Below are positions 38,258 through 51,885 of a stretch of 64,000 nt of DNA, one piece after another. A program made the position numbers and the translations under genes. Within the stretch, counting starts at the first letter, position 1; each line of letters opens with the position of its first letter. Under the pieces are notes generated by a model. It was given only the letters and a program-made list of their open reading frames with translations. It had not been told where the DNA came from and searched no databases. The stretch comes from JABDGM01 sp963738665 (GTDB taxonomy: Bacteria; Planctomycetota; Planctomycetia; Pirellulales; Lacipirellulaceae): assembly GCA_963738665.1 (NCBI GenBank), contig CAVTXL010000003.1, forward strand, positions 1,116,001-1,180,000, in the 5' to 3' direction.

Positions 38258-40422
38258 CAAGCGGGGTTCGCGCTGGCGGTCGCGGCTCGTTGCGATTCGA
38301 TCGTGTCGAGAAGCGTGCCCAGCACTTGCTGGGTGTCGCTGTCAGCCGACGCGCTGGCGTTGTAAGTGTGGTACTGGTCGGCGATCTGCTCAGTCGTCAG
38401 CAAGAGCCCGTGCGCTTGACGCTCTCCTCGAAGCGGGCCGCCGCCTGGCGACGGCTTTCGATAGGAAAGATACTCTGGCTGGCATAGCGCGAAAAGTGCC
38501 TGTTGGCTCTCTGGCGTGCCCAATCGCGCGAGCGCTGCGAATGCGGCCGTCGCAGCGGCAGGTTGAAACATGGCTGCCTCGATCGCCGGCGTGGTTCGGC
38601 GGAGGGCGTAAAAACTGCGCCCGTGCTCCAACAGGCCAGCCGTCCACACGACGGCCTCGACGGCCTCCAGCGCCCGTTCCTCCGCTGTGACGGCGTTGGG
38701 CGGGGCGATCGCCCGCAATTGATCGGCAATATGCGCGACGGCCTCGGCCGTGTGCGGCCGCGGTACGGCGATTACGCGCTGGTGCTCTTCGGCCAGCCGA
38801 TGCGCCGCCTCGAGTCGGCCATCGGCAGCGAGCAGCGCCACGGGCAGTTCGCCCGCCGGCGTGGTGGTCCGCAGTTCGTAAAGCACTTGCCGCACGCCCG
38901 GCGCGTGAATATCCATATCGATCAGGGCCAGCTCGAGGTCGGCCGATTGCCGGGCCATCGTGGCCACGTCGCGGCCGATGTTGGACGCTTCCCCCTCGAT
39001 GCCGGCGGCGGTGAGTTTTCCGGCAACGTCGGCCGCCGCGGCGGTTGTCGGCATCGCCACGAGCCCGGCGTGCCGGCCTGTGCCGCGGGCAAAATACTCG
39101 AGCGCTTCGGGCACGCGGCTGGAGCCAGGGTAGGGCGCCTGCGGGTCGAGCGTCATGATGGCCGCCAGCGCGGCGAACCGCACGTGGCGATTGGCGTTTT
39201 GCAAGGCGTCGGCCAGCGGCGAGGGCTGGCCGTCGTGCGTAATAAGCACACCCGCGTCCCCCCTACGGCCCAGCTCGTCGCACACCGCAGCGGCCGCGTG
39301 TGCATAGGAATCAGCGAGCGCCGCTGCGAGGACGGCGTTTAACAACGGCATATCGGCGCCGTGTAGGTTGACGTGCGGTGCCGTCTGGGAAAGTCCGGCC
39401 GCCTCCAGATCGAGCGCGACCGCGCGCCGTAAGTATATTCGGTCGTCCGGCCGCATTTGCGAAAGCTGCCGGGCCAATCGGGCCATCCAAAGGATCCGCG
39501 CCGCATCCGGCGAATAGGTAGCCGACGAAAGCGTTTTCGTTGCGTCATCCCAGTGCCACAGCTCGACGTGGTTCGCCTCATTGACGGCGAACGGCTGTGT
39601 GCCTCGCTGGTAATCAGCCAGAGCCTGTTGCAATGCGGTTTCGCCGCTGGCCGAATTGCCGGCCGCCACCAGCGGTACGGCCGACGTCACGCGCAATCTT
39701 AGGAGCAGCTCACCCACTTCGCCGCGGAGCTGGATGTCGCTGGTGTCGAGCATTGCCAGGAGCGGACGATCGACGAGTGGGCGGAGCGCGGCAGCGGCTG
39801 CTAACTCGTCAGCCCGCTGGTGGGGATCGGCTTCTTGGGCGAGCGATTCCAAAAAAGCCTTCACGCCAGTTTGGCCGGCGGCCTTCAGCTCGACAACCGC
39901 AGTGTGGCGGACCGCGGCCGACGCGTTGCCAAGCTGAGCGATTAACTCGGCCAGCCGGATCGGATCGGTGGCCTGCGAGCTTGCCGCGGCCATGCAAGCC
40001 TCGGCGAAAGTGACGGCGGCGGGCGCCAGATCCTGATTTTGCGCCAATTGCAGCATGCGATACGAGCCGAATTCGGCCACGAGGGCCGCCTGTTCGGCCG
40101 GCGACAAATTGCGGCCCGCCAACTCATCGAGAACCGGTTTCGCCAACAGCGGTCGATCGAGATCGACGAGCACCAGCACCGCCCGCAGCGCATCGGCCGG
40201 CCGCTCCCGTGGCCATTCGAGGGCGGCCAGGACAGCCGGGTTTGTTTCCAACACTACCGGCGGAATGGCCGGTGCTGGCGGCTGACCTGGATCCACTGCA
40301 TGTGCGATCGCCGTGGCCGGCGGGGGGGCAACTGGGAGCTGCTGGGCGAATCCTGTGGCCGTAAGAACCGCAAACCCGATAAGTGCCGCGCACGTAACGC
40401 TGAAGCAAAGCCGATTCATCAT
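38257..40422 (-). CDS. exported HEAT-repeat protein with receiver-like C-terminal region
   Basis: The start MMNRLCFSVTCAALIGFAV is a signal peptide. Residues 50-470 are helical repeats of HEAT type (LIAQLGNASAAVRHTAVVEL, VRFAALAAIMTLDPQAP). Residues 480-600 resemble a degenerate response-regulator fold: LELALIDMDIHAPGVRQVLY, ELPVALLAADGR, VIAVPRPHTAEA. Near 38410-38460 the frame shifts and returns, replacing the likely stretch IESRRQAAARFEESVKRTG. Its stop overlaps the start of the sigma-54 regulator. It may pass an envelope signal to that regulator, an inference from coupling. Confidence 0.6.
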   Translation of the reverse strand: MMNRLCFSVTCAALIGFAVLTATGFAQQLPVAPPPATAIAHAVDPGQPPAPAIPPVVLETNPAVLAALEWPRERPADALRAVLVLVDLDRPLLAKPVLDELAGRNLSPAEQAALVAEFGSYRMLQLAQNQDLAPAAVTFAEACMAAASSQATDPIRLAELIAQLGNASAAVRHTAVVELKAAGQTGVKAFLESLAQEADPHQRADELAAAAALRPLVDRPLLAMLDTSDIQLRGEVGELLLRLRVTSAVPLVAAGNSASGETALQQALADYQRGTQPFAVNEANHVELWHWDDATKTLSSATYSPDAARILWMARLARQLSQMRPDDRIYLRRAVALDLEAAGLSQTAPHVNLHGADMPLLNAVLAAALADSYAHAAAAVCDELGRRGDAGVLITHDGQPSPLADALQNANRHVRFAALAAIMTLDPQAPYPGSSRVPEALEYFARGTGRHAGLVAMPTTAAAADVAGKLTAAGIEGEASNIGRDVATMARQSADLELALIDMDIHAPGVRQVLYELRTTTPAGELPVALLAADGRLEAAHRLAEEHQRVIAVPRPHTAEAVAHIADQLRAIAPPNAVTAEERALEAVEAVVWTAGLLEHGRSFYALRRTTPAIEAAMFQPAAATAAFAALARLGTPESQQALFALCQPEYLSYRKPSPGGGPLRGERQAHGLLLTTEQIADQYHTYNASASADSDTQQVLGTLLDTIESQRAATASANPA

Positions 40423-40470
40423 GATGTGGTCTCTATGTCGAAGGCACCGTCGCTCAACCATTCTGGCGGT

Positions 40471-41864
40471 TCAATCACACGCCAGCTTTTCGCGCCACTC
40501 GGCCAACTGATGCTCGACTTGGGCCGGCCCCGTCGAACCGTAACTGTTGAACGCGGCCACGGACCGCTCGGCGCCTAGCGTGTCGTATACGCTCTCGTCG
40601 AGTGCCGGATGCGCTTTCTGAAACTCGGCCAGCGGCAATTTGGCCAGCGGCGCGCTTTGTTTCATCGCGACACCGACCAATCGGCCAACAATTTCATGGG
40701 CCGCGCGCTGCGGCACGCCCAGGCGAATCAAGTGCTCCATCAACGTTGTCGCGTCAAGATAACCCTCGGCCAATCGCGAGCGAATTGCTTCGCGGTTTAG
40801 CTCGGCGCCGGCTACAATCGCCTCCGCCAATTCCAAACACGCGGCCACGGTGTCGACCGAATCAAACAGCCGCTCCTTGTCTTCCTGCAAGTCGCGGTTG
40901 TACGCCAGCGGCAGTCCTTTGACGAGCACCAGCAAACTCATCAGGTTGCCGACAACGCGACCCGTTTTGCCGCGAATTAGCTCCAACACGTCCGGATTGA
41001 TCTTCTGCGGCATGATTGACGAGCCGGTGCAGAACGCCTGCGGCAGCCGCAGGAAACCGAACTCCGTCGTGCTCCACAGGATCCATTCCTCGGCCCAGCC
41101 GCTGAGGTGCTCGGCGATCATCGCCAGCGTAAACGCGAACTCGACGACGAAATCGCGATCGCTCGATGCGTCGATGCTGTTGGCAACGAGGCCGTCGAAC
41201 TCCAGCTCGGCCGCAATCATCCTTCGATCGACCGGGATCGAGGTGCCGGCCAGGGCCGCCGAACCCAGCGGCAATTGATTCACCCGGCAGCGGCAATCGG
41301 CCAGGCGATCGACATCGCGATCGAGCTTTTCGCAGTACGCAAGCCAATAGTGGACGGCCAGCACCGGCTGCGCCCGCTGCATGTGGGTGTAGCCGGGCAG
41401 GATCACGCCGGCGTCGCGGTTGGCTCGGCCGACAAACGAGCGCTGCAGCGCCCGCAGTTGGCGGCTGATCGAGTCAATTTGCTCACGCACCCACAGCCGC
41501 AGGTCGGTCGACACCTGGTCGTTTCGGCTGCGGGCGGTGTGGAGCTTGCGCCCAACGTCGCCGATCCGCTCGATGAGCGTTCGCTCAACGTTCATATGGA
41601 CATCTTCGAACTCTTGGCGGAACTCGAACCGGCCCTCGGCCACCTCCTGTCCGATCGTCTCCAGTCCAGCGACGACCTGGCGCCGCTCGTCGTCGGTCAA
41701 GATGCCGACTTTGGCCAGCATGTGAGCGTGGGCGATCGAGCCGCGGATATCGTGGCGCAAAGGCGGCGATCGAAGCTGACGCTTTCGGTAAAACGCTCGA
41801 CGCGGCGATCGGTGGCCTCGTCGAACACACCGCCCCAGGGCTTGTTTGGCAAAGCTTTATCCAC
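40471..41864 (-). CDS. argH: argininosuccinate lyase, frameshifted once
   Basis: The N-terminal piece NKPWGGVFDEATDRRVERFT lies in one frame and the rest, from RHDIRGSIAHAHMLAKVGIL, in another; the frame change is near 41760. The fumarase/aspartase superfamily blocks are HMNVERTLIERIG, TARSRNDQVSTDLRLW, GYTHMQRAQPV and the signature GSSIMPQKINPDVLE. About 465 residues is normal. ArgH splits argininosuccinate into arginine and fumarate. The start is uncertain: GTG 41864 is used here, because the ordinary family start (M-x-x-KPWGGRF) is close by and no ATG is available. Confidence 0.85.
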
Positions 41865-42107
41865 CAAGAGTGCCAACAGAAGACGCCGCGACCGCCAACC
41901 GGCGCGCCAGGGCACCAATCGGCCAACATGTTTACGGTAAACAGGTTACGGCGAGCTGTCAATGAAGGGCGGCAGCCGCCGCTCAAAAAGTAGGCATTTG
42001 CGACAGTCAGCCGAGAGCCGGGGGTGCGGGCGTCGTGCCGGCCACGCCCCGCCCGAGTGGCTCGGTCAGAGACCGGCCACAACAGCGTAATTAATTCCCC
42101 GTGCGAC

Positions 42108-42368
42108 TCACGGTCCATGCGATTCCGCCGCCTCCTGGTCCTCGATCCGGTAACGGACATCCGGGGCCGAGTCGCAATTCTCACAGGGGGGGATTTGATC
42201 CGTGGGTTTGATGAGCTCCACCACATATTCGCCACATTTACAGCAACGATAGTGGCCCGTGCCCGGCTGTTCGCCGACGGCGAAAGTTTCCTGTGCTGCC
42301 ACGTGCGTGTTCATAGAAGAGTCGCCTTTCTTGCCGCCAGCGGCCGACCCGAGGGACGCCCGCGACAT
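42108..42368 (-). CDS. small zinc-ribbon protein
   Basis: An 86-residue protein starting MSRASLGSAAGGKKGDSSMN after AGGA at good spacing. It contains a zinc-ribbon pair, CCKCGEYVVEL and PPCENC, about 20 residues apart, preceded by PGTGHYRC, a pattern seen in small planctomycete zinc ribbon proteins. The tail is acidic (YRIEDQEAAESHGP). A shorter start at 42314 is possible. Function unknown. Confidence 0.6.
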   Translation of the reverse strand: MSRASLGSAAGGKKGDSSMNTHVAAQETFAVGEQPGTGHYRCCKCGEYVVELIKPTDQIPPCENCDSAPDVRYRIEDQEAAESHGP

Positions 42369-42459
42369 GATCTGTTCCTGCGATTTTTTGATTCTGAATC
42401 TGTTCTCTGTCGACACCTCACTCCTAGCCTTCGACGCATCACTTCATGTCTTAGGATTA

Positions 42460-44319
42460 CTAATTTGGCATCACGGCTTCGCGCATCGGCGCGTCGGACG
42501 GTTTGTCCTCCGAGTAAACAAGGACCGAATAGGGGGCCAGCTTAACCGGCGCGCTGTACGCCAAACCGTCGTACGTCTTTTCTTCCGGGGTGACATCCTC
42601 CGCCGGGAAATCGCCGAAATCACCACTGTAGTGTTTGGCGTCGCTATTAAATCGTAGGCGCCAGGTGCCCGGCCGGACAAATCCGACGCGGTAATCGTCC
42701 CAAGCCTTGTTGGCGAAATTGGCGATTACCACGACGTCGTCACTTGGCCCGCCGTCGGCCCAGCGGCGAAAGGCAATCACCTTGTTGCCCTCGTGGCAAT
42801 GCGGAAACTCGATGTGCTGGCCCGTCAGGCCGCGCGTCTCACCGCGCAAGTTGCGGCGCATGTGGATCAAGTCGCGATACAGCCGCACGATACCGCGGCA
42901 ATCATGCTCTTCGGTCCAGTCGATGCCGTTCATGTCGTCGAACCAGCCGCCGCGCAAGAATTCCTGGCCTTGAAAGACCATCGGAATGCCGGGCGCGGTG
43001 AACACCAGCGCCGCCGCCAGCGTGGAGCGCTTCTGCGCGAACCAGCCCTTGGGGTCGGCGGAATCAATTTCGCTCGGCACACGGCTTTTGCCGTTGGCCA
43101 CTTCGTCGTGCGACTCGCTGTAGACCACACGCTCGAACACGTCCGTGTTGTACTGATGTAGGATCGCACGCTTGACGGCCTCCATTGAGCGGTTCTTGTC
43201 TTCCACTTCACGGACCGCCGCGCGGATGGGGTGAACAAACGCCGCGTCCCACTGCGAATTGAAGCCGGCGCCGCCGATCTCGGGCCCTTTTGTCAGCCAT
43301 TCGTTGTTTTGCATGTCTTCCGCGATTAGCAGCTTCTGGGGATAACGCTGGTGGATTTCGCGATTGATCCACTTGGCCAGCGACCAACCGTCGGGCAGCG
43401 AGCGCTCTTCGCTGCCATCGACCGAGCGGATGTAGATGGTCATGTCATACCGCAGGCCATCCATGTGGTAGTCTTCGATCCACATCAGCGCGTTGTCGCG
43501 GATGAAGGTTCGTACTTCCCCGCGGCCGTAATCGGGACGAGTGTGACCCCAGGGCGTGGCGGCCCGCCAGTCGTTGTAGAAATAGATGCCTCCCTTGTTG
43601 TTTTCACTCCAGCCGTCGAACTGCCAAAGGTCGAGGTCGCTGGGGCCGAAGTGGTTGTAGACGACGTCCAAAATCACCGCCAGGCCGTGGGCATGGGCCA
43701 GCTTGACCAGGTACTTAAGTCCTTCCGGTCCGCCATATGCGCTTTCCACTGCGTAAATCTGCGCCGGGTTGTAACCCCAAGAGATATCGCCGGCAAACTC
43801 CGCCAGCGGCATCAGTTGGATGCAATTGACGCCCAGCCGGCGGAGGTATTCGAATTTGCGCGTCGCCGCCTGAAATGTGCCGGGCACGTCGTCGCGCGAG
43901 CGATTGAAAGTGCCGACGTGCATCTCGTAGATCACCAGCTCGTTGAAGTTGTACATCTGGAAGTGATTGTCACCCCAATCAAATTGGGGATCGTGAACGA
44001 CGGCGTTGCCGACAGAGTTTGTCACGTCGCGGGCACACGGATCAATCCGCGACAGTTCCTTATCGCTGCACACCAAGAGGTAACGATAATCATCGCCGAT
44101 CGATGCGCTGGGGATGTCCGCGTACCAACAGCCGTGATCCTCGCCCTCCATCGGGTTAGCGGCCGAGTCCCAGTCGTTAAACGTGCCGATCACACTCACG
44201 CGCTGGGCGTGGGGCGCCCAGACGCGGAAGGCGACACCCTGATCGTGCGGCATCGAGCCCATACCGGGGCGATGTGTGTCGGTCGCCGACTTGGCGTCTT
44301 GTGCGGCAACGGTTGGCAT
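42460..44319 (-). CDS. GH13 alpha-glucan branching-type enzyme
   Basis: A 619-residue intact gene with a good ribosome site (CGGAGAA). The N-terminal CBM48-like domain reads VAFRVWAPHAQRVSVIGTFN. The GH13 barrel motifs are VILDVVYNHFG (region I), DGLRYDMT (nucleophile Asp), LIAEDM (acid Glu) and YSESHDEV (third Asp). The C-terminal beta domain ends LAPYSVLVYSEDKPS. The overall layout resembles 1,4-alpha-glucan branching enzyme or related amylase-fold proteins; the exact reaction cannot be fixed. With glgC at 9.4 kb, it points to glycogen metabolism. The frame is intact over 1.86 kb. Confidence 0.8.
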   Translation of the reverse strand: MPTVAAQDAKSATDTHRPGMGSMPHDQGVAFRVWAPHAQRVSVIGTFNDWDSAANPMEGEDHGCWYADIPSASIGDDYRYLLVCSDKELSRIDPCARDVTNSVGNAVVHDPQFDWGDNHFQMYNFNELVIYEMHVGTFNRSRDDVPGTFQAATRKFEYLRRLGVNCIQLMPLAEFAGDISWGYNPAQIYAVESAYGGPEGLKYLVKLAHAHGLAVILDVVYNHFGPSDLDLWQFDGWSENNKGGIYFYNDWRAATPWGHTRPDYGRGEVRTFIRDNALMWIEDYHMDGLRYDMTIYIRSVDGSEERSLPDGWSLAKWINREIHQRYPQKLLIAEDMQNNEWLTKGPEIGGAGFNSQWDAAFVHPIRAAVREVEDKNRSMEAVKRAILHQYNTDVFERVVYSESHDEVANGKSRVPSEIDSADPKGWFAQKRSTLAAALVFTAPGIPMVFQGQEFLRGGWFDDMNGIDWTEEHDCRGIVRLYRDLIHMRRNLRGETRGLTGQHIEFPHCHEGNKVIAFRRWADGGPSDDVVVIANFANKAWDDYRVGFVRPGTWRLRFNSDAKHYSGDFGDFPAEDVTPEEKTYDGLAYSAPVKLAPYSVLVYSEDKPSDAPMREAVMPN

Positions 44320-44744
44320 GAATTTATTCTCCGCCCAAAATGACAAGGATTTACAAGGATTGACGATCGCCGTTGCTGAGCGGGGCAAAACAGCGCGCTC
44401 CCCGCGGCGGCGCCCTTCCTAGATTTGATTGGCTTATTCGCGATGGCAATGACCAGCTTGGCTGCCAACGCATTTTTTGTGCCACAAGCGCCGCCGAGAT
44501 GCAAGCAGCCGATTTGGCCGGTGGTTTGCACCGCGAAATGCCCAATTTCCCGCACAAGTGTGAGCACTCGGCGGCCAATTGGCCAATCGTTGACCGTTTC
44601 CTCTCGGTGGGGACACGCTTTTCTTGCCACGCCAAGATTGGCGTGGCCGCGGCGAATTACGAACGATCGCAAGCTACGTTAGGATGGGAACAGGTCATGC
44701 TTGGGCTGGACGTGCAGAGTTTGGGCAAACGGGAAGGTTGAGAT
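44320..44744. other. intergenic region, no gene seen
   Basis: Short open frames exist on both strands, but none has a ribosome site, a recognisable motif or protein-like composition. It is the shared upstream region of the minus-strand GH13 gene and the plus-strand small membrane protein pair, so both promoters probably lie here. Confidence 0.4.
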
Positions 44745-45020
44745 ATGAATAGTGTGCCGTCTAATTTCTGGGAATGGCTCTCGACCAGCCGCATGTCGTC
44801 GAGCCAACAGTCCGAATTGTTTTTGACGAGCCTGTTCGTCGTTGCCGGGTCGATTGTTCTGATCGCGGCGATCATCGCTTTTACGATCTACCGGATTCAC
44901 CGCAACCGGCTCAATGACGCGTTGAAACGAGAGATGCTCGATCGCGGCCTGCCGGCCGAGGATATTGTCGAGATCATTCGCGCCGCTCCCGGCCGGCGTT
45001 GCAATCAGTCTGATGTATAA
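44745..45020 (+). CDS. small membrane protein, paralogue of the next gene
   Basis: A 91-residue protein with a central hydrophobic segment (SLFVVAGSIVLIAAIIAF) and a charged C-terminal helix (LKREMLDRGLPAEDIVEIIR). The same block appears in the next gene as IKRDMLDRGMTADEIAKVVE, so the two are tandem paralogues, 18 bases apart. The start ATG is preceded by GGAAGG. The single-helix anchor plus cytoplasmic helix suggests a small signalling or scaffold protein, but function is unknown. Confidence 0.65.
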   Translation: MNSVPSNFWEWLSTSRMSSSQQSELFLTSLFVVAGSIVLIAAIIAFTIYRIHRNRLNDALKREMLDRGLPAEDIVEIIRAAPGRRCNQSDV

Positions 45021-45038
45021 TATCGAGAGGTATTTCGC

Positions 45039-45359
45039 ATGAACGCGGCGATACTTAGCGGATCGGTGCTTGCCGAAACCTGGGTGGGCAGCGCCTTGGA
45101 CACGCTCAGCTCAAACCAGCGATTTGCATTGTTAATCATCGGCCTCAGCTGTCTGACCTCAATCGTCATCTCCAGCGTGGCGATGATCAGCGGCATGGTT
45201 CAAGCGATGCACCGCAGCCGCATCGAGGCGGAAATTAAGCGCGACATGCTCGACCGCGGCATGACCGCCGACGAAATCGCCAAAGTCGTCGAAGCCAGCA
45301 CGCCCCGAGATTTCCTCGAACGCTGGGCTTCCAATCGCTGCCGCAAGAAATCGGCTTAA
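45039..45359 (+). CDS. small membrane protein, paralogue of the preceding gene
   Basis: A 106-residue protein with a hydrophobic segment at about residues 29-55 (FALLIIGLSCLTSIVISSVA) and the conserved helix IKRDMLDRGMTADEIAKVVE. It is 18 bases after its paralogue and probably co-transcribed. The C-terminus is basic (RWASNRCRKKSA). Confidence 0.65.
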   Translation: MNAAILSGSVLAETWVGSALDTLSSNQRFALLIIGLSCLTSIVISSVAMISGMVQAMHRSRIEAEIKRDMLDRGMTADEIAKVVEASTPRDFLERWASNRCRKKSA

Positions 45360-45474
45360 TCCGCGAATCATCGTCACCTCTTCGGGCAGACTTCAACGGG
45401 CTTCGCTGCGTCGCGGTCCGCCCGGACGCCGGATGAAAGCAAGAGCGCACCGAATTCTTGCGGAAGAAGTAAGA

Positions 45475-45511
45475 AGGTGACGCCCGCGGCCCTGGGCCGC
45501 GGACGTCACCT
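45475..45511. terminator. bidirectional hairpin between convergent genes
   Basis: AGGTGACGCCCGCGGCC (45475-45491) pairs with GGCCGCGGACGTCACCT (45495-45511) around a 3-base loop, with one mismatch. It lies between the ends of two convergent transcripts. No T run follows on either side, so termination may be of the strong-hairpin type. Confidence 0.6.
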
Positions 45512-45538
45512 GAGAGGGGAGGCGTACGACGAGTGTGG

Positions 45539-47404
45539 TTAGGTGCGCCGCCGGAAGATTGCACTCAGGCTGGCGAACGCCAAGCCGACAAGCGCCAGCG
45601 TCCCGGGTTCCGGCACGCCAACTGCTTGCGGAATGTAAGCCGCCAGGAGTTGTCCGCCTTCCACCAACTCGCCGCCTAGGCTGTAGTGCGCCTGCTCATC
45701 GAGCAGGAACCAACCGAGGCCAGGAACTCCACCCACACCTGGCAAATCTATTAGATTTCGCGCGTCGATGATCCCGGACGATTCTTCGTCGCTGTTGAAC
45801 GGAGCGGTGGCAGACGTCAGCGTCGTCGTGCCCGCGTTCCAATCGCCGAAGCGGGACGGATCATGTTGCAGGACTTGCGTGAGTGTGTCGGTCGTCACAT
45901 CGTAGAGCCACACGCGGGCTGCGTCCGGCCAATTGCCTGGGTCTTCCTGGATCAGGATGCGTGTTTTCCCGTCGACGCCGGCAACGGCGGTTATGTTGTC
46001 GGCCATCTGGTGCGCTTCGGTGCCATCCAGTAGCGCGGTAATTGTTCCGCCAGCCGTTGGATTGGTGATGTCGTCGAACTCGAACATATACAGCCGGCTG
46101 CGGCCAACCTGATCGACGGCGGAACCACTGTCGCTGCTGTCGAGATTGTCCTTGAATTCGTCGATGCGATCGGTCGTCACGAAGTAGTACCGCTGCGGAT
46201 TGGTCGGATCCCAGTGTCCATCTTCCGGCCGCAAGAAACGCGTGCCGCCGGACGTGTCGCTCAGCGTGTCGAGACCTCCGAATGTCAGTCCCGAAACGTC
46301 TCCTTCGTTCTCGAGCGAGAAGCGGCCGCTCACGGGAACCGAACGCTGTTCGGCCCCGCCGCTCAAGCCATCCGCGGCCTTGATAACATATAAGCTATCG
46401 TTTGCACTTTGACGAGTGAGACCGGCCCTCTCGACGACATTGCCCGTGGTCTGCTTGTCGCCGACCCAAACGTAGACCTGGCCGGTCGGGCTGCCGTCGT
46501 CGTTGCCAATGACGATTGTCTTGCGTTGCGAGTACGGGCTGGCCAGGTTGTTCTCCCAGGCGAACAGCCCGGAATGTGGCAACTCGTAGGCAGTACGCGA
46601 CTGGTCGCCGGGAATGTTGGGGTCGTCCGTGGCGACGAAGGCGAACTGGCGTCCGTAATCGACGCGGCCGGTAGCTTCTGTCGTCAGCACGCCGGTAGAA
46701 ATCGACGTGGCCACACCGGACATTTCTTCGCCGCTCTGAAAGATGCGAGCCGACGTACCGTACGTGATCCGACTGTTCGGATCGGTCCACTCATAGGCAG
46801 TGGCGTCAGCGAGATTCGCCGAGCAAAGCCGTCCAATCGTCGTTGTGCCTGGAGCCAGGAAGTTCGAATGGACAGTGCCCGTATTGGGATCGTTATTGCT
46901 CAGGATCACGGCGCCGTCACCTTGCAGAAAGTCCTGCACTTCGATGACCGCAAGCGTGTCGGGATCAATCGTCCACCGAGACACAAATGCCCCAGCAGCA
47001 AAGTGCGCTCGTTCAACGCCAGACGGAACGGCCGGGCTCACCCCGGTGTTCACCGAAATTTCCTGGTTCATGAGGAGCGTGAAGGTGTCCCCATTGCTGC
47101 GATAGCCGCCCAGTCCGTCGGGAATGCCGACCATCTTATATGGTGTTGCGCCGTCCGGTTTTGTGTTCACGGAATCGCCGACCGTCATGATCGAAATCGT
47201 TTGAACGCCGGGAGCCGTGGGCAGTAGATAAGGAGAAGCTGAACTGCTCGGTCCAGTCGTCTGGCCAGAAACCGTCTGCACGAGAACTGCCACAAACGAT
47301 AGAAATGCAACACACAACGAACTGTAGCGCCGAAATCCCTGGCCGGCCGATAAGGTTGCTCTCCGCGGCAACAGCATACTGATCAGTGAATTGATCGAAG
47401 TCAT
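45539..47404 (-). CDS. PEP-CTERM exported protein, PhoX/DUF839-like
   Basis: A 621-residue intact gene. The N-terminus (MTSINSLISMLLPRRATLSA then LCVAFLSFVAVLVQTVSG) is a long signal peptide. The body resembles the DUF839/PhoX-type beta-propeller phosphatases in blocks such as NGDTFTLLMNQEIS, FGGLDTLSDTSGGTRFLRPE and IPQAVGVPEP. The end (VPEPGTLALVGLAFASLSAI then RRR) is a PEP-CTERM sorting signal: VPEP, hydrophobic helix, basic tail. It would be processed by exosortase, typical of planctomycetes. No metal-ligand set could be verified. Confidence 0.75.
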   Translation of the reverse strand: MTSINSLISMLLPRRATLSAGQGFRRYSSLCVAFLSFVAVLVQTVSGQTTGPSSSASPYLLPTAPGVQTISIMTVGDSVNTKPDGATPYKMVGIPDGLGGYRSNGDTFTLLMNQEISVNTGVSPAVPSGVERAHFAAGAFVSRWTIDPDTLAVIEVQDFLQGDGAVILSNNDPNTGTVHSNFLAPGTTTIGRLCSANLADATAYEWTDPNSRITYGTSARIFQSGEEMSGVATSISTGVLTTEATGRVDYGRQFAFVATDDPNIPGDQSRTAYELPHSGLFAWENNLASPYSQRKTIVIGNDDGSPTGQVYVWVGDKQTTGNVVERAGLTRQSANDSLYVIKAADGLSGGAEQRSVPVSGRFSLENEGDVSGLTFGGLDTLSDTSGGTRFLRPEDGHWDPTNPQRYYFVTTDRIDEFKDNLDSSDSGSAVDQVGRSRLYMFEFDDITNPTAGGTITALLDGTEAHQMADNITAVAGVDGKTRILIQEDPGNWPDAARVWLYDVTTDTLTQVLQHDPSRFGDWNAGTTTLTSATAPFNSDEESSGIIDARNLIDLPGVGGVPGLGWFLLDEQAHYSLGGELVEGGQLLAAYIPQAVGVPEPGTLALVGLAFASLSAIFRRRT

Positions 47405-47773
47405 TGCGTCATACTCCTGAAATAGAGGACTACTGCGGAATTCCTAGGGTGCAACCTCAGCGCCCAAGCCGCGGGTTCGACTACGTGCCGAACGACTACG
47501 CTTGGCGGCTTGCGAACTGCGGACCACCATGATCCGCGACATAGCTCGCGCCAGGTTTCACACGTCGAACTCGCGAGAGGCCGGAATATGTCGCACGACC
47601 GTCAAGAAATTGAGAAGCCCACAAAAAGGATGCGCAATAATCGCGCGTAGACGTGGAGAAGGTTCGATGAACGAACCGTTAATGCGTCACGCTCAACGTA
47701 AGGGCGTATCGCCCGCCGCGTCCCCGAATGCACCATCCACTTCGCGATAGGTTAGACGACATAGATTAGAAGA

Positions 47774-47886
47774 CTGAGGGGACCGGTGGAATGATTCGGG
47801 TTGTAGGACGGATACTCCTATCAATCGTATGGCTTGCCGACGGACAAGATTGTCCTATCGCATATCGCATTCGGCGGTTGCATTTA
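47774..47886. repeat. dispersed palindromic repeat, second family, copy 1
   Basis: The sequence reads GGTTGTAGGACGGATACTCC, then CGTATGGCTTGCCGACGG, and matches the copy at 60184-60300 through most of its length (shared GGAATGATT...GGTTGTAGGACGGA...TCGTATG...CGACGGA...GATTGTCC). Arms GGACGGATA/TATCG are weaker than in copy 2, as if decayed. It lies upstream of carB. Confidence 0.55.
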
Positions 47887-48145
47887 GACATCGCGCGGGA
47901 TTAAACGGGTGCGATGTTCACTCGCCGCGTGACGGACGAGCGTCGCCTTTGCCATTTCGGCGGTGAAAGCGAGCGAAAACCGCACCATCAGTGAATACGA
48001 TGAGCGGCTTTGTTGTCGAGCGAAACTGACACCCTATGCCGGCCGCCGCCGGCATGTTAATCTTGAGAGATTTTATTCATTTCCGGCCCGCTTACTTGGC
48101 CGCTCGAAGCGGACTCGCCGAGCGGACGAACGCCCCTCACCCGCT

Positions 48146-51885
<3,740 letters not shown>

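Noticed and set aside
47470..47490. tRNA-like GGGTTCGACTA sequence
   Set aside because: No matching acceptor or anticodon arms could be folded around it.
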